A DNA stretch of 64,000 bases. Origin: Alitta virens (Eukaryota; Annelida; Polychaeta; Phyllodocida; Nereididae). The translations under genes were made by a program, and so were the position numbers. Where the stretch lies: positions 31,752,145 to 31,816,144 of the forward strand of contig OW028574.1 in NCBI GenBank assembly GCA_932294295.1, read 5' to 3'. Shown piece after piece: positions 22,463-35,293 of the stretch; the stretch's first letter is position 1, and each line of letters starts with the position of its first letter. The notes beneath the pieces are model-generated. The model searched no databases, was not told the DNA's origin, and was given only the letters and a program-made list of their open reading frames with translations.

Positions 22463-23250
22463 GATTCGTTGATCAAGACTGAATTCGTGTGATTTCTGTG
22501 TGAGCAGTATAGGTTCCACTATCCACCATAGTGATATCATAAATTCTTTCTACAATCACCCCTAAAATTACTCACCACTTTGAGAAGTTGAAAATATTAC
22601 TAGTAGCTCAAAGAGATGTCAGTTGTTATCCATTGCTATGATATAAATATCCTATCAACTGCAGTTTGCAAGTTATGGGAGGTTACGTGTATTTGTAAAA
22701 ATCAAAGGTGTTAGCAAAGGAAAACTGGTTCTAGAAACATAATTTTCCAGCTCATTCCAGTTGATTGTTTTATTCATAAGAATAGGCTTTATTTATACTC
22801 GACAGAGAATAACATAAAAAAAAACAGCCTGAGGCTGATAGTAGAGAGTGCAAATAAAAACAAGTGATAAAATGTATATATGAAAATATTATGATGATGG
22901 TACGATGATGGAAGATGACTATGGATGATATGTAAAGTTATGACATTTATGACAGTTGAAATCGCAGCATTGCCAGCCATTAGGGAAGATTTGAACTCGT
23001 TCACATTAATCGAGTTCCTAATGGCTTAAGTAGAGACACACATTTAACAATGACTTGACATCAATCAAAAAATAAAAAATGTGACAAACAAGAAAGTACA
23101 CTAGACTTCCACCAACATGACCAGTATTGTGACGGCAGTTGAGCCATTTTGCACCACTAGAGTAATGTTCAGCCATAATGTTGAATGTGAAGTTCAACTG
23201 ATGTAGCACATATTCTTTTGTCTTCTCACTTGACTTCTGCATAAGATGAT
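22463..23250. other. Intergenic, no gene recognised
   Basis: AT-rich sequence between gene C and the BEL relic. Open frames here lack any family resemblance. Confidence 0.55.
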
Positions 23251-25739
23251 TCAAAGATGAAGTTTCTGCAGCCACTCTGACATGTAGGTACAGATATACA
23301 ACCATTTGTCCTTGTCCATGACCTTGGAATGTTGACCTCTGGTCAGCAGATCAGCTAGGTTGTCTTCACTTTTGTGAAGCCAGACTGACGTAGAAACTGG
23401 AACCATAAGCAGACATGCTGGCATTGCTGAAGTGATGTAAATCGACAACGCCTTCATCAAAGGCAGTAGGTTTGACAGATCAGGAATTTCAAAGAGGTGT
23501 AAATAAGACCCACTTACTCTGAAGATCAGGAGGCACTTCCTCATCCCATGACAGATTCAACCATGTTGCGGTGTCTTGAAACAACATATGTGGAACTAAA
23601 GGGGCGTTGAGACTGTCACTGATAAGATCTACATGGATGAAACATTTTTTTGCTCTTGGTCATACTTGTTCATATATACTCACGCCAATCCGTAACATGC
23701 TTGTAGTCTTTCCAAATCATACGTGACCAATAGTGAAGAATGACATATTTTTTAAATGTGTTTAAAAATTTGGCAGGCGTTCTACAAGCAACAGAATAAC
23801 TGTCTGGAAACTCAAATCCAGGTTTCCACATCACTGGCAATGTCTTGGCATACAAAGGAATAACATCAATCAGTCTAGCTTGTGTATTCCACATGTTAAT
23901 CACTTGTTTATCTTCTTTTGAATGGATCCCCTTCAGTGCCTCATCTGGTTTCAAGAGGGATGAGAGCTTAATAATAATAATAATAACAAAAACTGGTATT
24001 ATAATTAATGAGTGCCTAATAAAAACTAATAATAATAACTTTTTATCATGTTATTAGTTTAATTATTTATTGTAAACCGTTTTAGAGAATATTTCATGGA
24101 TTTTACGGTATACAAAATAAATTATTATATCATCATAGAGCTTCTGCATTACTTTGCCCTATGAGAACATCAACTGGCAAAGATGAACTGGCAAATCACT
24201 AGATGGGAATATAGATGTGAAGATAAAATGTTGGTATATTTACAGGAATGTCTTTGACAACATAAACATTATACAACATCATTGAAGCTTGACCATCACT
24301 TGACATGAGATTCAGATCCACAACTACAGATTGTTTATCTTCATTTGAATAACTAAGTGTACTCAACTTATAGTTAACAACAGTTCCATGAATGTGTAAA
24401 CTTTTTTAAGTCTTTCAGTAGAAAAACTGGTGGTGAATCCGTTGTCTAATAATCTTGTTCACATTAACTGTGACATTAGTATTCTTCTTGAATTAGCATA
24501 AACAATTTCCACCTGATTAACCTTCAAGTTCTGAGATGTCTTAGCATACAAAAGAATAACTTCAGAAGAACAGCTGTCTTGACGAACATGAATGCATTTT
24601 GTGTGTTTTATATTGCAACCTGGGACACCGCAGACTGAAGGTTCACGGCATTGTGAAGTGGTTTGATTGTCCGACAAACAATTCTCGCATAAATTATGTT
24701 TCTTGACTAGTTGAAGCCTTTCATAAGGTTTCAAATTGTTGAAGTGTTCACATCAGAACAATAGATGGCGTGGTCCACCACAGGCAACACAGGAAGAAAT
24801 TGTGCACTCCACTGAGACATCTGCAGAAAAGGAAGAAGACACCTTTGTCTTGAACTGAACACCTGATGATCTGGCACCTCCTCCAACAGATCCATAAATG
24901 GGTCAGTGGCTTCTTCTGCTTGAGTCAAATCAAACTTCACATATACATTGAAATCAGGATAACTATCATTTCCTGTGGGTGTGTAGGTTGATCATTTCAA
25001 CGGTCGATCATTTCAACGGTTGATCATTTCAACGGTTGATCATTTCAACCGTTGATCATTTCAATGGTTGATAATTTCAACTATGCTGGACTGAATATCC
25101 TTAAGCTTCCCCATGGATGAAAGTGTTGTTTCACAACTAAGAAGTTCATTAGAGAACCTTAGAAGGTCCTAGGTGTTTTGACAGGTCTACCTGATTTAGT
25201 GTTCTTAATGATGTGATCCCATATCAAGAAGTGACTGCCAAATCCTTTCTTCAAAATAGTGTGAGACTCTTCATAACCATCATTTCTCAGTAACACACAA
25301 GCTTGGATCGAATCTTTCACTTTGCTGGTCGTATACTGGATAAGGCAGGTTAATTTCACAATTGGCTCCAGTCTTGTAATATTGACATAAAGCTGAGATG
25401 CTTCATAGGACTTCCATCAGCTGTGGCACAAGTTATGTGAGAAATAACTTTCGGAGTTTTGTGTCAGTAGTTGCAGCAATCCAGTTCTTGAGTAACAGAG
25501 TTGATTCAATATAGTTGTTCTCAACTGCAGTGAAATATTCGTCACTTTGATCAATAGCAGCTTCTTTCCCAAGGGCTAAATGGAATTTTTCATGAACGTG
25601 CTTTCTCAAATTTGTCAAACTTTCCTAACAAACCTGGAAGTCGAGTTGATAATTAGTCTCGATCACCTTCAGCCATAAGTCTGTGGAGTGAGTAGATTTT
25701 CCTGGTCAGAGCACCTTTCCTCACCTTCCGTGACGCCAT
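23251..25739 (-). mobile_element. Degraded Pao/BEL-type LTR retrotransposon (gag and pol remnants)
   Basis: On the minus strand a gag-like start (MASRKVRKGALTRKIYSLHR) lies at 25739. A DUF1759-like block at 25359-25159 (KLTCLIQYTTSKVKDSIQAC, GYEESHTILKKGFG) and zinc-knuckle-like Cys/His spacing at 24734-24459 (CENCL, then C-C-H) follow. Far downstream is an RNase H/integrase-linker motif, WLHKSEDNLADLLTRG, at about 23390. That order and the last motif are typical of Pao/BEL elements. Reverse transcriptase is missing and frames are broken repeatedly. An AATAAT-rich segment and a family 3 MITE fragment interrupt it. No LTRs were recognised. Confidence 0.65.
24987..25082 (+). repeat. 16-bp tandem repeat, 6 units
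   Basis: Six consecutive units of GTTGATCATTTCAACG with one to three changes each. Each unit contains the palindrome TGATCA. It lies inside the BEL relic. Confidence 0.9.
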
Positions 25740-26513
25740 TGTGGAAGTGATGTGGCAAATTTTTATGTCCTATTGAAACAGTGTTGGTGTAGCAAGTTTT
25801 GTTACTCAATTATGCAGTAACAGTTACAGGTACATCTGGAAAAGAATTGAAAAAGACGAAAAATAAAAATAAGACAAAAAATTAATAAAAAATACATTTA
25901 AATAATCAAGCATAACATGCAGAAATATCCATGAATATCAGTTTACAGAATAAATTGGCAAATAATAATCTTCCCACAATTTTGCCACATCACATAGAAC
26001 ACTGCATCGTGATATAACAGGAAGTGGCATCATAGATTGAGTGAGTTGACAATGTGACATTGAATTTTAATGTCTTGACAAATATCTATTAGCCAAGTGC
26101 AGCCAGGCCTTGTCGTAGATAAGGGTTTGATCACTATGCCCGTTAATTTAACTTGGGGAACAAAATACTGCTTTGAAAGTGCCCGAATCTGGTGTTGTTT
26201 CACTTTATCTCGTACCGTGAGTAGATGAATTGTATTAATATAAACCTTTCTACACTGTCAAATACCTTGCTCCCCCACTGGGATTCTCTACTGAAATTCC
26301 ATCTAAATAATGCAATTAGAATGCAAATTCCTGTGAATGACACAAATGCAATGAACCATGAAGTTCACATGATTGGCACCTTAATTGTGCATAGGACACA
26401 AGCAAAAGCGTATAACAGAAACATACATGTAGCTAACAGCTAACAGTGAGAGACAAGTTAAAAGGAAATGATGCAGTTTTGGGTGCTAAATTATTCTGAA
26501 GTAATATTTGAGT
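25740..26513. other. Intergenic, no feature recognised
   Basis: AT-rich. It could contain the BEL relic's 5' untranslated part or LTR, but no repeat partner is visible in the window. Confidence 0.45.
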
Positions 26514-26697
26514 CTAAAAATTGGATGGCTGTTTCATCCATTGACTCATTGCCATGGTCCCTGCCTGTCCTAGCCCGTCAGGTACAGAAATACAGGTTCC
26601 TTGAACCACTCATACAGGGCTATACACGTCCGTTGTCATATGTAGGTCGTATCCGAAACAGGGTGAACGCCCTTTAAAGCCCTTATTCACCCACCCA
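26514..26697 (+). mobile_element. SINE copy 3, lacking the tRNA head
   Basis: It starts within the body (TTGGATGGCTGTTTCATCC, CCATGGTCCCTGCCTGTCC) and ends GCCCTTATTCACCCACCCAC, as in copy 2, with about 80 bp of extra sequence in the middle. The tRNA-like head is absent. Confidence 0.75.
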
Positions 26698-28474
26698 CTT
26701 TGTAATGCATTCAATTCATTCTTTTTTCATTTAGTTTGGAGCAATGATGAAGTACTGAATAACGAGTAAACTACATGTAAATCATGTTGTGTTAATGCAT
26801 GTATGCCCCTCAGTAAAAAAAAAACAACTTAATGCTTTAGAAAGTTTTATTATATAAATATACGCTGGTCCAAAGCCAGGAATTTTTGCGGCATTATGCC
26901 TTACTTTGACCTTTAACCAAATCCAGCAGTATATTTATTCAATATTCATGTTATGGGTCACTATCTACAATGTTGTATTGAATTTAGAATAATAAGAATG
27001 TATGCTGTAATTTGACTTTTTTTTATCAGTCAACTGTAAAATTGGTAAAGCATGACTCCCTAGTTTGTGTCAAAGTTACATTTTGTGTCTTTTCTAGGGC
27101 AAAACATTATAGAACTGCCTGAAATGAATGTGAGACATTATAATATTAAGAATCAGAAAAATACTAACAGAATAATTTCCTTAAGGGAGAAAACATTCTT
27201 ATGATATCATGTAAACATGTTATGCTGAATCAAACCTATGTTGTGTATCAAACATGTCAGCTGGAAAGTTTTTAACACCACTTCCTGATTTGTGTCAGTT
27301 TGTTATCTCAAAGTATTAATAAAAACTGACTGTGGTGACACCTACAGTTGAAAAAACAAAAACTATGCCCCAAATTTAACATTTTAAATGACTGACACAT
27401 GCGTGTTAAACTTGTACGTTAAAGTTTTAAGCAGTAAATAATAGTTTCATTGTTGTGTTGGGGAGAAGCATGCAAGATGTCTTGATTTCAATTCCCAAGT
27501 GGGACACTCTTTATCCGCCATAATCTTAATTTTTATTTTGACATACGTGTATATCCTTTGAACTACATGTATATAAACTGATAAATGTTCTTGATTATGA
27601 TACCATTAGAATTGTAAATCAATAAGACTAGATCAGTTTAGCAGACAAAATAGCTCAGTTGACTTCTGATTCGGCAGTACCTGTTGGGAAAGATTTCAAG
27701 AAAACATTTCATCCTTCACCCAGATGTAGCATATTAGAGGATTTGTTACTTTACTTTTTTCTTAATTATGTTCACGGCATCAGCATTTCAATGCATGAAT
27801 GTCTATAACATTATGAGATGTGTTAGCAAAAATTAATAACGATAGAACCCTTGCTACTATCATCTATTGAAGCATTTGGATTCCTGATGCAGGTGTTAGG
27901 GCAAAGTAATGTTAGGTTTAGGTGATGTAAGTAGTTAGGAAGGTCTTGACTTAGAATCCCAAAAGGGTAACACACCTGGATTGACACGAAGTTGTCACAG
28001 AATTGTTGATCATTTCATTTTAATTGTTCACCTTATTTTGTATCTGTTGTGACATTAGCAGGATTTCGTTTTACCTGACATTTTGTAAATACCTAGAACT
28101 CCATTCACTGTACTCTAGAGAACCTTAAAGGGTTCTTTGAATCACCCTAAGGTTCCATGATGCACCCTGCATCTGTATACTAAATATATCATATAAGATA
28201 GAGCCTATCTTTTTGCAGATTAGTGATGTATGGAGTTTAAAGTTAAATTTTATTTTCTATTTTTATACCAAGTAGTTTGGCCACTGGTTCCGATTTGATA
28301 GTGTTATTTTAAATTTTAAAGTTCATGGTGATATTTTCTCTGCTTAAACATATGGTTTAGAATTTGGATGGGTGAGCTTTCATGAAGTTGTCATTGAACC
28401 ACTTTACAGCATGGGTGGATGCTTACTCGAGTGATTTGAAATGGGTCTTTATGCGAATAGGACAAGGTGTTGTA

Positions 28475-28511
<37 letters not shown>

Positions 28512-29097
28512 CCTATCCAGCCATCCATCCATCATTCCATCCATCCATCCATGGCTCCAGGCCTGTAATGGCAAAGTGTCCGCATTTGTGAGTTTCTCCT
28601 ATGCCATATACACTCTTTTCTATCATCAAATGCAGTTGCTAATTTATTATAAAACTGTAAACTGTAATTTGTGTACTCAAACTAAAATGTAGTTTTTGTT
28701 GCACTTTAGTCATTCTATAAATAATATGCAGCTATAAAAGCTCAATTCTGTGATCGACATGTTTGGAAAAGAGAAAAGAATAGTTCTTAATTCATTTCAA
28801 AATTGTGACATTTATGGCACACTTTGTTCAAAATAATGGAAAAATATATCAATTCATTTATTGTTTTGCATGTCTAGACAACATTAACCAATTCTGATAC
28901 AGGGTCTTTTTTTTTTAAAGAGAGCTTTTCTTGTTTAATTTTCTTGTCATGATAAGATGGAGGGGGGAGGGGGGGTCTGAATAAGACTTTGGTCCGACCT
29001 TGTTCTGAATGTTATCTGACATCTGCCCCATCTCCTATTATGCACCAACGCTCCCAAATAAATGTGTTCAGAAAGGTCAGAATATCTATAAAAAAAA

Positions 29098-29142
<45 letters not shown>

Positions 29143-29282
29143 TATTATTATTTTTTTTTTAAGAATAATAAATAGTGCAATTTTCTTTACACAACGATCA
29201 GTATCTCCTTTGTTGTATGTTGATTTCCGTTCTTATCACTTTTCAGGAAATCGTGCACTGCATGTTTGGGAATATGCCACAG
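26698..29282. other. Gene-poor spacer before the SLC6-like gene
   Basis: AT-rich sequence with a (CTAT)n tract at about 28474-28516, (CCAT)n to about 28553, an (AT)n tract at about 29101-29137 and an A-box-like string at about 27652. The N-terminal exon of the SLC6-like gene may lie here, but I could not identify it. Confidence 0.5.
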
Positions 29283-31020
29283 GTATGACGAAGAGGAGAA
29301 TCAGGAAAGAGGAAACTGGGTCAGAAAACTTGACTATTTGCTGGCACTGATTGGCTATTCCGTTGGGCTTGGCAATGTTCGGCACTTTCCCTACAAAGTG
29401 TATGACCATGGAAGTTTGTAAGATAAGATAAGATGAGATAAGCTATGAAGTAATGGCATTTGTTTGCCAACATTGGTCCAATTAGTACTGATGCAGGGCC
29501 AACTTTGAGCCAATAGTGCCTGTCGAGCCAAAATCAAAGCTGATGTGGTGATGTGGCATACATCTGGGTACTAAGATCATTTAAATGGCACATTCTATGT
29601 TGTTGACACATATATATTTAGTCTGTAGGTCATGTATTATACATATATTAATTTTATTGCTAATTTAATCCTAATATGCATTACATGATACAATGATTAC
29701 ATTGTATTGTTGCCTCTTCAGCTTCCTTGTTCATTCCGTATCTGATCATGGTGGTCTTGGTGGGCATTCCTCTCTTCTTCATGCAGATGTGTCTCGGACA
29801 GTTTTCTTCCCAAGGACCAATCTCTCTGTGGATGCTTTCACCATTATTCAAAGGTGAATTGGGAATGATCTAATATTTAGATTTTTGCAGACCTGACACC
29901 AGCATATTGTCTTAGTGTTATTATATATACCCAAAAAGTTGTATATAAATATCTGAACATTTCTTTTAAAAAAATTGACTGAGAATGAGTGTATAAAACT
30001 GTTTTGGAAAATGCCATCAGTTTTACAACACAGCTTATGCATTCTCCAGAAAGATTTCTTTTGTTAAAATTAGCTTACATGTAAATTGCAGGTCTGGGCT
30101 GGAGTATGGTAGTAATTACATACTGTGTGTGCATCTATTACAACATGGTGATCGCTTACACTATTTACTACATGTATGCATCTCTCATCTCAAAGCTGCC
30201 TTGGTCTGATTGCCAAGAAGATTGGTTTGAATATGGATGCCTTTCGTGGAATGCCAATGTGACTAAACTGAACGACACAGGTAAGTGAGACAGGAGACAG
30301 ATTGAGTGACATAGTGATTTATACCAAGTAGTACCAGAGATAAATATCGTAAATGGCAAACCATCACGAAGGGGAGTAGCCATTACAGATAAAATATCAG
30401 TGGCAGAGGCCAATGTACATGACATTATTACAAATTTGAAATTTAATTAACATCTATATGTTTGTTTGTCAGTGAATGGTTCTTCAGAGAATAACGTCCC
30501 TGTCAAGAGCCCCAGCGAAGTGCACTGGGAGTAAGTTTTTAATATTTCGTATTAGCTCGAAGTTAGCAAAATACAGTGGTGGGATAAGTTTTGCACACAC
30601 CCATTAAATGAGCAAGATTTTGAACATTTTTTTCGCAGGTGCACTTCAAAAGGTGTTAGACTGCTCTTGGTTGTCTTGACTGTTAACAAATTCAATACAA
30701 TTGGTAGGATGCAAAATGTATTTGGCATGCAAAAATTTATTTTCAACACTGTAAACCATAAACTTGTCAAAACGAATTATGCAATTTAGAAACTGGAAGA
30801 GCTTAATTACCAATAAAATACTAGACGTAAAAAAAAAATAATGCATCACTGAATTGAAATTTTGAATACACATTCACATTGTAGACACATAGTCCTCCAA
30901 CGGAGCAATGGCATCTATGAGGAAAGCAGCAGCATGCAGCTCTATCTCGTTATTGTTCTGCTGATATCCTGGGTTTTCACCTTCTTCTCAATGTACAAAG
31001 GCATCAGATCTTCCATCAAG

Positions 31021-31026
31021 GCAAGT
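31021..31026 (+). other. Non-canonical GC splice donor
   Basis: Exon 30885-31020 ends AAG and is followed by GCAAGT. Joining to the acceptor at 33764 keeps phase 0 and continues the conserved KGIRSSIK-VVYVTATFP order of SLC6 TM4-TM5. GC-AG introns are a known minor class. Confidence 0.75.
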
Positions 31027-31572
31027 AGGAGATTGAGAGTGAGATGTAGATGTGAATGTCTATACTTGTGACTTAAGCCAGGAAATAATACATGTACGTT
31101 GAATGAATTAAGTTCTTGGTCTTTCAGTTAAAATTGTTAATCAAATTCAATTATTTTTCTTCGATTTTCTTTTGAAATAAATTAGATACACAGTATTGTA
31201 TTGTTTCAAATGTTCTGGTAGTTTGTCCCATTCTGTGCCAAAATTTTGTAAATTAAACACAGTTTTTCTTTGCTATGATGAATGCGGGAATAATGTCCAT
31301 CATGATGTAACTATACTGATGGCAGTTCTCAACATAATACTTTGGTATGTTTTTGATATTTGAGTGATAAGATATAATTTACAACAGTTCTTCTTGAATA
31401 TGTCATGGAACTTAAGTAGTTTATATTTCTTAAATAATGGGCTGGTATTGGAGCTCAGCGAGAAGCTTTACTCTGATGCTCCAAATCATTTTCAGTTTTA
31501 TTTCACTTTTTTAAGCCAAAACTGGCACTGAAAATTCTATAGAATTACTTATTCCCACTTTTAATTTAAGAA

Positions 31573-33000
31573 AAACAGATACAGTTGCGGTCAAAATTTT
31601 GCATAAACTTGAATAGAAAACAGATAACCTTTATAAAGGTACACTTAATCTGTCATCACAAAGATAATTTTTTCTAATATATATTGCCAAGAACCTATTT
31701 TATTGAAAACGTATAGTTTCAGTCAGATTTATGCATTACTTTTGACAAAATACAGGAACATTTTTCAAATATCAAATATTTTAATGGGTCAAAAGGGTGC
31801 ATACATTTATATCGTTCGATCATTTCTCATGGAAATTGTATGAAGTTCTTTCAAGTTTGGTGACCCAATCAATGTGAACTTGTCTTTTCTATTCCCTGTA
31901 CACATGTTCAACTGGGTTTATGTCAAAACTTCAAGATGACTACTCCAAAAACTTAATAACGGTTTGTGTGGCTTCAGTATTCTGACTGAGGGCTTATTTC
32001 AGAATTTTGACATAATCGCCATCTTTTCTGAATCATGATGCGATCAATTGTTTTTCAAAACATCCCTGCCTCCACTGGCACTAAAGCATCCCAAATCAGG
32101 GTTGTTTCCTTCACCATGCTTCATTGTTGGCTCTGTATCTTAAGCCGGGTTGAAGGCCCGACCAACTTTGATCCTCACAAACTGACCTTCACTGTGGCTG
32201 AGCAACTTAAAGTGATACTCCTTGAATCCCATGTAGAAAATATGGCCTCAACTAAATTCCCAGAGTTAATGCCATTACACTCTTGTATATGAAAACAGAT
32301 TTCTACCACAAGCATACTATCAAGTCATCTTTATTAATTAGGGAGTAATTAGCCCTCTATTTTCTATAGGTGGCCCACCAATAGAACTAGGTCAAATTTA
32401 AAGTGGCCTGGACTCAGCATGGTGACTCACCAGGTTGCCATGGTTACAAAATTCTTGCAGCTCCCACTGACCAGTGCTGACCCACTTGGTGACAGGAAGA
32501 TGGCTCTGAGTGGATGATTCTTGTAACTGTCACTCTTGACCAAAAATGTGGATTTACCATGATTTAGTGGGCTAAATATTAATGAAAACCTGCTGTAATG
32601 ACACTAGACAGTCACTGCAAACTATTGTGAGTACTTTCTGGGAGAAAGGAAATGGGACAATTCTTAGATAGATTCAAGGAGTATCACTTTAATTTTTTCC
32701 CATCACTCCATAAAGCTGTCTTCCAAATGTCAAGCCCTTTTTACATACATGTCTCAGCAAACTGGAGGCAATATTTTCTGTGGCTATTCTACAGTAGTGG
32801 CCCTTTTCTTACTTGCTAGCCACGTAACCCTTCTTGTGCAGCTGTCTCTTGTCTGTGCCAGTGCTTCAGATTCCTCCCGGTCATTGCACATTCTTTTTGG
32901 TCATTCTGGAGTATATTTTCCATTAGACAACTCTTATCTTGGTTGCTGTGGTGGTTTCTGACTTTTCCCTGATATTGTTAACAAACATGTAGCAGGCGAG
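31573..33000 (-). pseudogene. Tc1/mariner-like transposase relic
   Basis: The plus-strand end CAGTTGCGGTCAAAATTTTGCATAAAC looks like a Tc1-type terminal repeat. On the minus strand, broken frames give KGPLL...LQFAE-like and GLTFGRQLYGVMG segments (about 32730-32830), then FVRIKVGRAFNP and TMKHGEG (about 32180-32120), then a SPDLNPIEH-like DINPVEHVYRE (about 31920-31890). Multiple stops. A TTAA-flanked MITE (32211-32688) is inserted. Located in the SLC6-like gene's long intron, opposite strand. Confidence 0.65.
32211..32688. mobile_element. MITE with TTAA target duplication (piggyBac-like ends)
   Basis: The inverted ends AGTGATACTCCTTGAATC and GATTCAAGGAGTATCACT match over 18 bp and are flanked by TTAA at 32207-32210 and 32689-32692. 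A TTAA duplication is characteristic of piggyBac-type elements. No ORF. It is nested in the Tc1 relic. Confidence 0.75.
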
Positions 33001-33764
33001 ATTGTTCACTGTAAATGAACAGTTGAAGTAGTCATGTTAATTGCATTACAATGACTCCCAATAACTGGTCAGTGGTCATCCATAAATAAGTTATTGTTCT
33101 GCTTTCTCAGGCTTTTGCTATTTCCTCAGATGAACCCAACTTAATATGGGGTAAATAAAACAAATTTAGATAAAATACAAACATTTTTGTATGTTAATGA
33201 GTTAAGTGACCCTGAAATATTTTACATGTAGTTACTTTTAAATTTTGACAATAGTGGCTATATTTAAACCTTTAAACATGAACATTGAAATAGACATACA
33301 ATGAAGTTAAAACATTGAGCTGAACTACAACAGTTGAATAAGTACATAATTAACAGACAATTGGGCTAATAATTAGCATGAGCCAAAGTGCACAAAATAC
33401 ATGTAAAACACCTGATAAGTATATAAGTACTTTAGGACAAAGGACTAGAACTAAAGTATAATAATAACATGACTAGTCTACATAACTAGCATAGGAGTGA
33501 CAATCGGCCCAAGCTCAAATGTCACAGTCAACAAGTTCTTTTCGCTGGCCCACCAGCCAACGGGCATTGATAATGCCCAACCATGAATATGGTGGCCCCC
33601 AATCGCTGGTATGGTATATATATTATATATATATATATGCAAAAAATATTTTGATCTCTTAGATAACACATATTTTGCTGGTAGTGGAGCAGCTGGTAAA
33701 TTGTCGTTAACCTTGTATAGCGACTGAGTTCAATCAATATTGTTTGTCACATTGCTTTTTGTAG
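33001..33764. other. SLC6-like intron remainder, no feature recognised
   Basis: AT-rich intronic sequence with a short TATATA stretch at about 33620-33640. Confidence 0.55.
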
Positions 33765-34116
33765 GTTGTGTATGTTACAGCAACTTTTCCATTCGTCATT
33801 TTGGCAGTCATTTTGGTCAGAAATGTTACCCTGGAAGGAGCTATTGAGGGCTTAAACTACATTGTTCCTAAGTTTGAAGGGCTTACTGATATGAAGGTAA
33901 TGAGAAAAAGTGGAGAACAAAAAATTACACAAGAGAGGAAGAGAGAAAGAGAGAAAGAGAGTGAACAGAAGAAGTCATTCAAGTCTGGACTAGGCAGGTA
34001 GTTTCATTAAAAACAGCCTGTCAAATTAAACCTAGACAATACTAGACACCTTCTGCCATACGATGAACTGTCTGGCTCCTCAAAGAAGGATCTACAAGTA
34101 CACATTTATGATATTT

Positions 34117-34950
34117 ATGGTGGCCGTGGAGTACACTTTCTGTTGCGAAGGTTTGCCCCCCCCCCCCCCCCCCGATAATAGGTACTTCCATACCATGACA
34201 TACCGTCGCACCACCACAGTGATGGTACGTGTCGTACCACGAAGCTATCAAAGTGTGGACCCTCGACAGTGTAGTTTTCGCCCCACGAAGTGAAGGCTAA
34301 TTCTATTAACTGCAGGTATGCAGCTTTGTTAGAGTAACTCCTCCTCCTCCTCCTCCTCCTCCCATACACCAATGCACTATTTGTCACATCAATAAGTTTA
34401 TCTAGAATACTGGGTAATACCTTATTAGAGGGTGACATCTTGCTCCCTTTGTTGTGGTAATAAAATATTTCTACAGACTTTAGTTTGGGTACATTCTTGA
34501 GTTGAAAATGATGCAAAACGCGATTTTTATAACTTACAAGATTAGTTGCATTTTGCGTCATCTTCAACTCAAGATTGTACATATTAAAAGCTGTAGAAAT
34601 ACGATATTAAAACAACTAGCAGAGTATGCATTCACATTTCCAAAAAGGCATTAACCAGTATTCTAGATAAAGTACATCCAGAGATAATTGCGCCTAAACA
34701 CAGGCTCCCAGACTGCATGAGAGGGGACTTGGGCACCCGGCCTATTGTTTTTTGTCATTTATGTTGAGAGGCATATGGGATCTGCATAAATCTCTGTACA
34801 TTCAATATTTACGGAGATAATTAGCTAAAACCGGCCATGAAGGGGGGAAGTTCATAATTTTTAGTTTGTGGTACGAAAGTTTCGTGGGGCAAAAGTGACT
34901 GTCACCTCACGAAACTACAAGACCAAGAAAGTGCACCCTTCGGCCACCAT
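34117..34950. mobile_element. MITE, family 1, copy 2 (inverted relative to copy 1)
   Basis: Ends are ATGGTGGCCGTGGAGT and, inverted, ATGGTGGCCGAAGGGTGCAC. Internal blocks match copy 1 (231-1013) read in reverse, including CTTCGTGG, TTTTCAACTC-type and TAGCTAAAACCGGCC segments. A C16 run lies at about 34158-34173 and a (TCC)n run at about 34340-34361. The minus-strand frame through it (155 codons, poly Gly/Arg) is an artefact. Confidence 0.75.
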
Positions 34951-35134
34951 ATATATTAGATACATTTCTTACATTTACCAAGATTTATATATTTTCAGTG
35001 GTGGTAGGGGTTGCTAGGGAGAGCTGATATAGGGACCACTATCATTATTCTATATTGCCTCAGTAAAAAGTTTCAAAGTAAGTTTGACAGCCAGATGAAA
35101 TTGAATTGAAAAGATGAAAATGTAAGGATCCAAT

Positions 35135-35275
35135 TTATCGTCTCACGATTAGGACAGGCAGAAACCATAGCAATGAGATGATGGATAACACAGACATCCA
35201 ACTTGACCAGTAACTGAACCTGAGACTCAGTGGTTGGAAGCCCAGCACGCTACCACTAAGATAGGCCCCAAACCA
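35135..35275 (-). mobile_element. tRNA-derived SINE, copy 4
   Basis: Read on the minus strand: GGGGCCTATCTTAGTGGTAG, a TTCCAA loop, the degenerate B box GGTTCAGTTACTG, then AAGTTGGATGTCTGTGTTATCC and TGCCTGTCCTAATCGTGAG. It matches the 19319 copy throughout, with more changes. Confidence 0.75.
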
Positions 35276-35293
35276 ATGCAGCTTAAGGTGCCA

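Noticed and set aside
28382..28692. ORFs rich in Tyr-Leu-Ser-Ile
   Set aside because: They are produced by reading the (CTAT)n and (CCAT)n microsatellites.
34115..34582. 155-codon minus-strand ORF
   Set aside because: It runs through a poly-C tract and a (TCC)n tract inside a MITE, giving poly Gly/Arg. No coding evidence.
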